Of a stretch of 64,000 nucleotides of DNA, positions 56,132-64,000 are shown piece after piece. The stretch is from Thamnaconus septentrionalis. Lineage: Eukaryota > Chordata > Actinopteri > Tetraodontiformes > Monacanthidae. The notes under the pieces are model-generated. The model saw nothing but the letters and a program-made list of their open reading frames with translations. It did not search any database and was not told the origin of the DNA. The stretch lies in contig CM020515.1 of NCBI GenBank assembly GCA_009823395.1, positions 17,049,989 through 17,113,988 on the forward strand, written 5' to 3'. The translations under genes were made by a program, and so were the position numbers. Position 1 is the stretch's first letter. Every line of letters begins with the position of its first letter.

Positions 56132-58265
56132 GAGGTTGATTTAACACGATGCTGCTGTAATGAGCAGCGTGCCTGTTTGTGCCTCCCGTCTCCTCGTGTG
56201 TTTATGTGCCGTCTTTCATGATGTAATTAGCCCTTTTTTTTTTTCCCCTCGTCGGGGAAAGTAGTTTTTCTTTGGCTTGATTGGGTTTGAAGCTGCTCAG
56301 TTTTTGTTTTTTTTCTTTTTTTCTTTTTGTCCTTCCTAAGTTTGCTGATTGCTTTTGATGCTGGTGTGTGTGGAGGGATGATTGTGTTGCTGCAGATAGA
56401 GATGATTTAATCTCGCTGCTGCAGGCTCAGAGGATGTTGTTGCATTTGCAAAGCTTTTCGGGTTTTTTTTTTTGTGTGTGTGGAATATTTTTCATGTTGC
56501 GCCGGAAGTGAGTGGGCCCATATGTTTTAGTCAGATTCCCTCAAAATCAGCCCGTGACTCAACAAAGGACTCATGTTTGTGCTTGGAGCGGCTGAAGACT
56601 TTGTTTGTGGCTTTATTTGAACAAAGACTTGAATTTATACGGAAGGCTAAAAAAGTCTTTCGTTGTTTTTGGGGCTGAATTTTCTTTCTTCTCGCCCAAA
56701 AAAGACGGAGCACTGAAGATCAGACCGGCCTTGTTTTTTTGGCAACGTTAAGACTTCTGGAAAAGCCAGAGAGGTGAAGCGATTTTTTTTTTTCCTCTTT
56801 CTTTTTGGCAGTGCTGCCTCCAGCGGGGCAGCTTGTCGACTCTGGGTGGGTTTTTTCTTTTTCTTAAAAAAAATCTTTGATGGCAGCATGAGGGTTGATT
56901 TTTAAATTGAGCTTTTTTTTCTCAGGGGTGAAGCAAAACGTTCAACTGAGCTTTTGTGGCAGTGATGTGTGGGGGGTTGTATTTAAGCTCATTTGGCTTT
57001 AAAAAATAATAATAAAGGGCGTCCCAGTTCGCCTGTTCTCTCAGCCAGAACCTGTGGCTCTATTCAATTTGAATGTGTCTTTTCAGTGTTCATTCAACCT
57101 CCCCACTGGAGCCCCAGAGGCCTGACAAGGTGCTTTCATGGTTTCAGTCTCTTCAGTGCGACAGGCCAGGTGGCTGCAGCACACCTTCAATCACTGCAGT
57201 AACGGGTCAAAACCTTCAGCTCAACCAGTCACTGTGGTGTTTTGGACACGAGGCTGCCTGTTGTGCTCCCGCCCCTCTGTCAACTGCACACCGGTGACCA
57301 TTCAGCAGGCAGGTGACTGGTCGGGGCCCCGTGATGGATGACATCACTGTTATTTGTTCACCTGTTGGCGGAAATAACATCAGGTTTTGTTCTGTATCAG
57401 CACAATATCCATAAACAGTGGAGCAGGTTGGTTTTAGAATAGAATATATGACTGGATATCATAATTCCACTCGGTTGTAGTTTCCTCCTCTGCTGCAGGC
57501 CTCGTGGGATCCTCCCTGCCTGGTTCCCATTGCTGTGAAACAAACATTTCCTCCTTGCAGCTGCTCTCCAGAACTCAGATCATTTCCGACGTTCACGCAG
57601 CTGTAGGGGATCGTTTGTCCGCCTGTCACCGGGAAACCCAGCTCAACAGTAATGCAAAAAAAAATAAAACCTCCAGATTTCAAATCTCCCCGACTGCTGT
57701 TCAACATACATTCAGGTCTAAATGCAAATGTGTTTCATGCCTGCTTGTCTGCCGCCGCTCCGGATTCCTTCCACACCTGAGAGCCAATTGCTTTTTTTTT
57801 TTTTTTTTTTTGGTGCACACCTTCCGTTGCTTGACAGAACCGTCAGCGGCCTTAAGCCTCCGTCACAGAGATGAAAAGTAGGCGACGCCCGCGTGCGAGG
57901 CCCCGGCTGAGAATCCCAGGCCAATTTCCCAGAAACCCTTTTCCCATCATGAAGGAAAGATAATCGCCGACTTGACAGTGTGTGTGTGTGCGTGTGTGTG
58001 TGTGTGTGTGTATGTTACCACTAAAAATAGAGACCATTCACAGAACAAAACCAGCAAAACAGCTTCACTCCCGAAAATACAGCCGGGCTCACGCCGGAAT
58101 GTCGGCAGTTGTGCATTCTCAGACAGCCAGAACACAACGCCATCGCGGTCATGTGCGCCTCCTTTAATCCCTCTGTGGGTGTGTGTGTGCGCCTGTCTCA
58201 CATGCGAGTGTAAACTAAAACCGGGGTAATCCAGCAGAAAAAAAAGGGTCTGTTGCGACGGAGCA

Positions 58266-58320
58266 GACAACACACACACACACACACACATACACGCAGA
58301 CACACACACACACACACACA
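58266..58320 (+). repeat. CA microsatellite, interrupted
   Basis: Two CA runs are joined by a short TACACGCAGA interruption. Confidence 0.95.
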
Positions 58321-61300
58321 GCATCGGGGCGTGAAAGCAGGAAAACATCTTGCACGAAGGAACTTCTGCACGATGCATGAAGCGGCGCTAATTAGTGTCG
58401 GCCTGCGAGATGATTACGAAATCACTTCCTGTTTTCAGGAGAGAGGACAGCACAGCAGGCAGCTGAAGCTATATCGTCAGTCCCATACCAGGCCAGCTAG
58501 GGGGCGCCGTGTCAGCTGCATGGGTGCAGTTCAAGGTTGAAAACCTTAGCGTCCGTATCGTCCTGTTTTCTATTCACAACTGAAAAACCTGGCTGTGAGA
58601 CTCACGGACTGGTTGGCAGGACTTCTGCTTATTCTAAAAACCCTCGTGTCAAACAAATAAACACACAACGCGCAAGTTGTGTATTCACAGTTGGATTGAC
58701 AAGGTGGACGTATTGCGTGAAATGTTGCACATGGTCACCCAGGTGTTTTTGAGCTGCAAGCGGCTGGTTTATAGGGGAAGCAGTTGTGTGTGTCTTAGTT
58801 TGCGTGTGTGCATGATGATGAGTCACACCTTTTTTTTCCCCCTCCCCCTCGCCATCCGCTGGGCTCGGACGGCCCAGTCAGTGCGGCAGGTGCCCTCCCC
58901 ATTGACTGGTATGTTAATCAGGTGGGATTAGGCCTCAAGTGAGTACAAATGTGATGGAAAATGGTTTGAATTACACGCTAAGCTCCCGCTGTTTGTGTAA
59001 TCCTCCGCCCTTCACTCGCGCCAGTGTGTGGGTGCGCGCACACGTGCACGTGTGTTGTCTTTCCCCTCCGTCCGCGTGGCCGCCTCCCTCGCCGACGTGA
59101 GGCCACATCGTTTAACCTCCGCCGCCACGAAAAAACCCAGCGTCATCAGATGTTGTCGCTCCACGCAGCCACTTCATCCGTTCACTGGACGTGGACGCAC
59201 ACGCCAGCTAACAAGGACATTAGCTCCAGTGTGTGTGTGTGTGTGTGTGTGTGTACAATGGTTCATGCTGGTGTGCCCTGGGGTTTTTCTAGGCAATGTC
59301 TAATCAACATGCCCTCGGCCTCCCCTGAGCCCTGGATGAGGAGGGTCTAGCACGCAGAGCAGTAGATCGCTATCTCAAGGACACTTTGCACTCGCGTCAG
59401 TCACCAAAACTAGGATGCGTGATTTATCTTTACTAAGAAGATAAAGACAATTCAGAAAACGGGCCTGAAATATGAGCGGTAAAATGCAGCTGTGGCTTTT
59501 TTTTTTTTTTTTCTTTTTTTTTTTAAAATTTGTAAATACAGACAAAAACAGAAAAAAAATACAATGGCCCAATCAAAATGTCAATTTTATACAATAATGG
59601 TCCAATTATTTTAAATAAATTTTGTTGAAGAAATATATAAAAAATATATTCAAACAAATTAGACAATAAAATAAAAAACACAATAGACAATAAAAAATCA
59701 CAAGCACAAAACTGAAGATTCAAAATATCTCTCAAATAGTGAAGAGAGTAAAACATAATGAAAAAAAATAAAGCGAAAAAAATATTGATTGAGCATTTAA
59801 ATCAAATTTGTGTGATCATCTATTTGACAATGATTTGATACAAGTAGCAAATTTATGATGCGTCACTAATGTCCAACTTCCCAACCCTCTTCAACGCTGC
59901 AGTGGCATAAAGAAAAAATTTCCCCCTCCTCCCCCACTGCCCACTGTGCTGCTCCTCGCCGCTCCGCCAGGTGGTCCAAGTTACTGTATCAACCTGACAA
60001 ACAGATGGCAAATGACACGTGCAGTCAGGACTGGACGGATCTGGGTGAGGAGAAGGTGAAGCGCCTCAGGTGCGTCCCACAAAAAGATTGTCGCTGAAGC
60101 AGCTGCGCACCTCGAGACGCCGTCGACCTTCCGAGGGGGAAGAGGGTCGAGGCGAAGCCACCAATGGCGGAGAGGGGAGAGGGGATAAAATCCTGCCGAG
60201 CAAACAGGCAGGAAAACCGACCGGGATGAGTCAGCGACTTCTCGGAGTGCAGCGATGTTGTGATGATAAGTTGTGAACAAGTGCAGCTGCAGCGGTGTGT
60301 GAAGGAGATGAGAAAAAAAACAAAAAAACAACAACTCCCAGTCAGAGAAACAAAGAGGAAAAAATATAACAAAGAGGGGTGAGGAAGAAGAGGAAGATGA
60401 AGGAGGAGGAAAACAAATCAATTTTGACTCGAAAGCCGGCGAGACGTTTGAGCGCACTTTGTCGATAAATAATTTTTGCACCCACATTTCGCCGCAGTCG
60501 TGGACTTTGAGGAAGCGGCTCGATACGTTCGGCGATAACAAAGCAATTACAAAGTAACTCGTTGCAAAGTTTCTCCAACTTCCTGGGTGAGTTTGCTCCT
60601 CCGTCAAAGACCCACTGCCTTGTGTAGTGCAAAATTGTACTTGGTACAGCCTGTGCTGAAAGGTACATGTCTGGAAACCATCCCTTTGTGATGTCACCAA
60701 GGCTGATGACACACCTCCCAAGTTAGTGACAGGCAGGATGACGGAGGATGAAAAATGAAAATCTGTCAATGGGAATCTGATCAGAAAATTTCTCGCTGTT
60801 GTTCGTTATCTATTTTTTTTTATTTTCCTCTCGGAATAATTCCCACCAGCTCCTCATGGTGTCACTGTTGAGCCGGCAGCTTTTTGGAAATCCGGCCTCG
60901 CCAGATTGGCTGCCAGCAGCAGCGTCTCTGTTTCTGGAGGAGCTCGCTTACAAGGAGGCGGCGGTCGAAACTTGTCTCTTTGATTTGGTCCCGGCAGCGT
61001 GCAGAGGACGGCGCTACCGCCGCCGCCGCCACCGCCGCTGCCGCTGCCGCCGCCGCCATCGTCCTGCTGCATTTCTGACGTGCACGTCTGAAGAGGCCGC
61101 AGTCTGATGTCAAATTTCATTTTCTTGATGTCTGCTCGGCTCTCCAAACACTCCGCCCACACGGGCCGACGGATAAGAGGCCGTCTCTCCAGGCGGAAAA
61201 ACTTGTGGGATGGATGAGATTTTCTTTTTTGTGTTAAATTGCTTTGTTTGTTTGTTGATTTTTTTTTTTTTTTCGCTTTTTGTTTTTGTTTGTCTAAGCA

Positions 61301-62297
61301 GCGTAATTGGCTTCCATCCATCATCACCGCTGGTGGACGAAAATTCACATCTGGAACCTCAGCAGTCTTGCTGCCTGTGCGGGGGTTAGCATTGTTAGCG
61401 AGGTTAGCGGGGGTTAGCGAGGTTAGCTTTTATGAAGCTGCTTCACAGCTCCCTCTCTCTCTCTCCCTCTGCTTCCCTCTCCGTACATCGTGCTGAGACG
61501 ACCCTCAACATCAGCTCACCTGACCTGCCGCCTTCTTCCTCCATCAGCTCCCACAGCCTAAAAGAATACACAGCTCGCTGCTTTTTACCACCGAAGCACA
61601 CAAAAACATGCGGTAGCGACGGGGGCATTCGCCCGGTGCTGAATAATTGAAGCGGCGATGAAACTATTTTCCTGCCAGAGTCGTTCTCAGCGGTTACGGC
61701 TGTTGTGGAGGCAGCGGCGCAGTGTTTTGTTAATAATAGACGGCGCATTGTGAGTAGAGGGCAGTGATTGATTCACCTTGCCGTCTGCGCGCTCGCGGCT
61801 ATTATCATATATCACAATCAAATCATGCAACTTTTCTCTTTTTTTGCAACTCTCGCGCGGCGGGTCACGATCAGCTCTGAAAGTAGGTAATTAGCCCAGT
61901 TTGGCGGTGCTAATTGGTTTCTCGGGGTCTAATACGTGCTGATTATAATACTAATAAAATGTGAGTGGGAGGCGACGTTTTTTTTAGCCGTACAGAAGAA
62001 AATCCAATCTGCCTCTTGGGTGAGACGTCGCAGAGTTCAAAGGTCGGGCTAGTTTGTCTGTGGCGCGGCGCTCTTGCTGCAGGAGGCGTGTCGGGTGTGT
62101 TTGCAATGTGTTGCTGGAATTGTAGCGCAAGGGCAATGTGTTTAGCTGCGCTGGATGAGCTGCAGGTTAGTTGCCGGCACACAGGGGGCGCTGTGAGCTG
62201 ATTCACAACCCTGAATTTTTAAAATGTTCTCTTTCTCTGCTGCTCTCTGTCTATATGTATATATGTGTGCATGTTTATTTGTATATATTTATGCATG

Positions 62298-62354
<57 letters not shown>
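62298..62354 (+). repeat. TA microsatellite
   Basis: About 27 TA units, self-complementary and able to extrude as a cruciform. Confidence 0.95.
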
Positions 62355-62364
<10 letters not shown>

Positions 62365-64000
62365 ATATACATATTCAGAAAAATCAGTGCTTCCTTGTGT
62401 CAGAAGCAGCACTTCCTCATCAGAGACTCGGAGTTCGGGAGCGTGCACGCTCCTGTGCACGGTGCCCAGCCCGGATCCTTCCCGCTGCTCAGCTCCACTC
62501 AGCTGCCGCCGGGTCTCTGCAGGGGACCCAGTGAATGTCGGCTCTGATTGCTGCCACTTTGAGGCCTCGTTAGGAGTTCGGGCCAAAAGCAGCTCGGGTT
62601 TTGTTTTTCTGTTTTTATGCCGCACACACACACACAAGAAATATTGTGTCCCGAAATGTTCAGCGTCAGACTACCGTGTTGTTCTTGCAGAAATTGCCCA
62701 TGCTGTGCCTTTAAATCATTACCTGAACGGAAGTTTCAACAGCTCCTTTCTTTTGCAAACACTCATGTTATGTTAACTAAAATTTGTGTGGCAAATCATC
62801 TCTTTATGATGTCAGAAAGGGCACTGATTTATCTTCGCCTATCTTACACCACCTTTTTTTTTTTGTATGTACAACAAGAAATTCTCATTTTGACAGGAGG
62901 CTGTAAACAAAGGGCTTTTTCGTGAGACCAGAATGATAAAAACGCATCTGATTTCTCTCCTCTGTCGATTCCGATTTCTTCCACGACTCTGCAGCTCCTG
63001 CGTCCTCACGCTTGAACTCCTGCTAATCACTTATCGACCAGCGAGTCGGCACGGGGCAATCCGGGGCCAGATTAAATTAGATTAGCGGATTATGTGAAAC
63101 CAGAGGAGGTAAATCCTCCTGATCAAAGAGGCGGCGGCGAGGACTCCCTGCTGCGTCCGACGGCGTTCCTGCCGCCTCCGTGGCGGACGGGATGTATTGT
63201 CCTGTAGGCTGCGCCCGGCGGATTGGCGCTAATGCGTTTGTAGGTCCGAACGAAATGAGTCCCGACGGGAGCCCGCGTGCGTCACCGTCTTTATACACAT
63301 TCACCGTCTCTGCTGGTCGCGCGGTGAGACGATGACGCCGCTGCCGCCGCTTGCTTTCCAGCGTCAGGAACTTCCAGTCGGTGCCGCCGTTGCATCCCGA
63401 GCTTTACGCCGTTTCTATAAAAACGCTCGGTTGGGTGGACACAGGACACCGCCGCAGTGGTCCTATTATTTTTACGCGCCGCAGAAGTGGCTTTTATGGA
63501 GAGTGAAGAACAATAAAAAGAGGCGGTGAAATGGGAAAATAGTGACAAGTGCGAGTAAAGAGGACATTTACGCTAAAGGAGATACTTGCAGCAACGAATA
63601 AAGAATTTAAGAGCACCTCTGTGGTCTTATACCTGCTTTCAGGGTGAATCGATGTGTAAATACACCAGTTTCACTGTAGAGTAAAGAAAAAAAAACCCTT
63701 TAGCTTCAAGTGCTGCTGCTTCAGAGGGAGATTCAAGACCTCAAAACGGATGCAAAATATCAAAACCTCACCATCCAGGAGCGGATTTCAAAAAAAAAAA
63801 AAAAGTTCAACACGATGATCCAGGAGCTCAGATTTTACCCAGTGAAATTTGCCCAGTACTTTAGGCAATTTGAAGGAACTGCTCCATCAACTGGCTCCAC
63901 TTTTGCAGAGGGAGAGAACAAACTACTGATAACCCATTGATCCGGAACAGCGGCTAGCCAGGAAAGTTTTGATGTGACGTCATCTACATGCCAACATGAT

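Larger units (their letters stand above)
54740..64000. other. Non-coding DNA to the right edge
   Basis: No known exon is seen. Simple repeats: TG 55021-55054, TG 56090-56128, TG 57979-58011, CA 58266-58320, TG 59231-59254, GCC 61007-61060, TA 62298-62354. AT-rich homeodomain-motif patches lie near 55280-55480, 61860-61955 and 63025-63090. A CpG-rich patch spans roughly 63110-63480. Confidence 0.45.

Noticed and set aside
59981..60769. 262-codon open frame on the minus strand
   Set aside because: Low-complexity serine, phenylalanine and leucine stretches come from poly-pyrimidine sequence. No domain, homologue or splice context was recognised.
30566..64000. znf385c zinc-finger exons or hcrt
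   Set aside because: No C2H2 motif of the NICQIRFNSQSQAEAHY type and no hypocretin peptide were found on either strand.

Overview
The window is vertebrate nuclear DNA, most likely from a teleost fish. It has multi-exon genes with GT-AG introns, many short introns, dense dinucleotide and GATA microsatellites, and dispersed repeats of kinds familiar from fish genomes. The species cannot be named from the sequence.

All recognisable genes lie on the + strand. From left to right they are: the 3' part of kcnh4 (ELK-type voltage-gated K+ channel; exons 641-8754, PAS end outside the window); rab5c (early-endosome GTPase; CDS 14567-17170, likely non-coding first exon near 10.1-10.2 kb); kat2a (GCN5 acetyltransferase of SAGA/ATAC; CDS 19591-24660, 18 exons); and dhx58 (LGP2, a RIG-I-like receptor; CDS 27295-30565, 11 coding exons). 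Human 17q21.2 has the same four genes in the same order and relative orientation, so this is an old syntenic block. It is not an operon: each gene has its own promoter region and 3' end, and they work in unrelated processes (excitability, endosome traffic, chromatin, antiviral sensing).

Two points about these genes stand out. dhx58 carries an extra base in coding exon 3, confirmed both by the frame of the homologous protein and by the intron phases. As written it stops after about 124 residues, and its helicase motif VI also lacks a normally conserved arginine. kat2a has a GC-AG intron that holds a 56-bp, 95%-matched inverted repeat.

From about 31.2 kb to the right edge I find no exon of a known protein. 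This roughly 33 kb holds microsatellites, repeat copies, CpG-rich patches and AT-rich homeodomain-like motif islands. Human gene order predicts znf385c next on the same strand, so this may be its upstream region or long first intron; that is inference, since none of its zinc-finger exons is present. A CpG-rich patch with a splice donor at 43634 is the best candidate promoter and first exon there. Two minus-strand stretches (18050-18530 and about 42050-42450) read like protein but match nothing I recognise.
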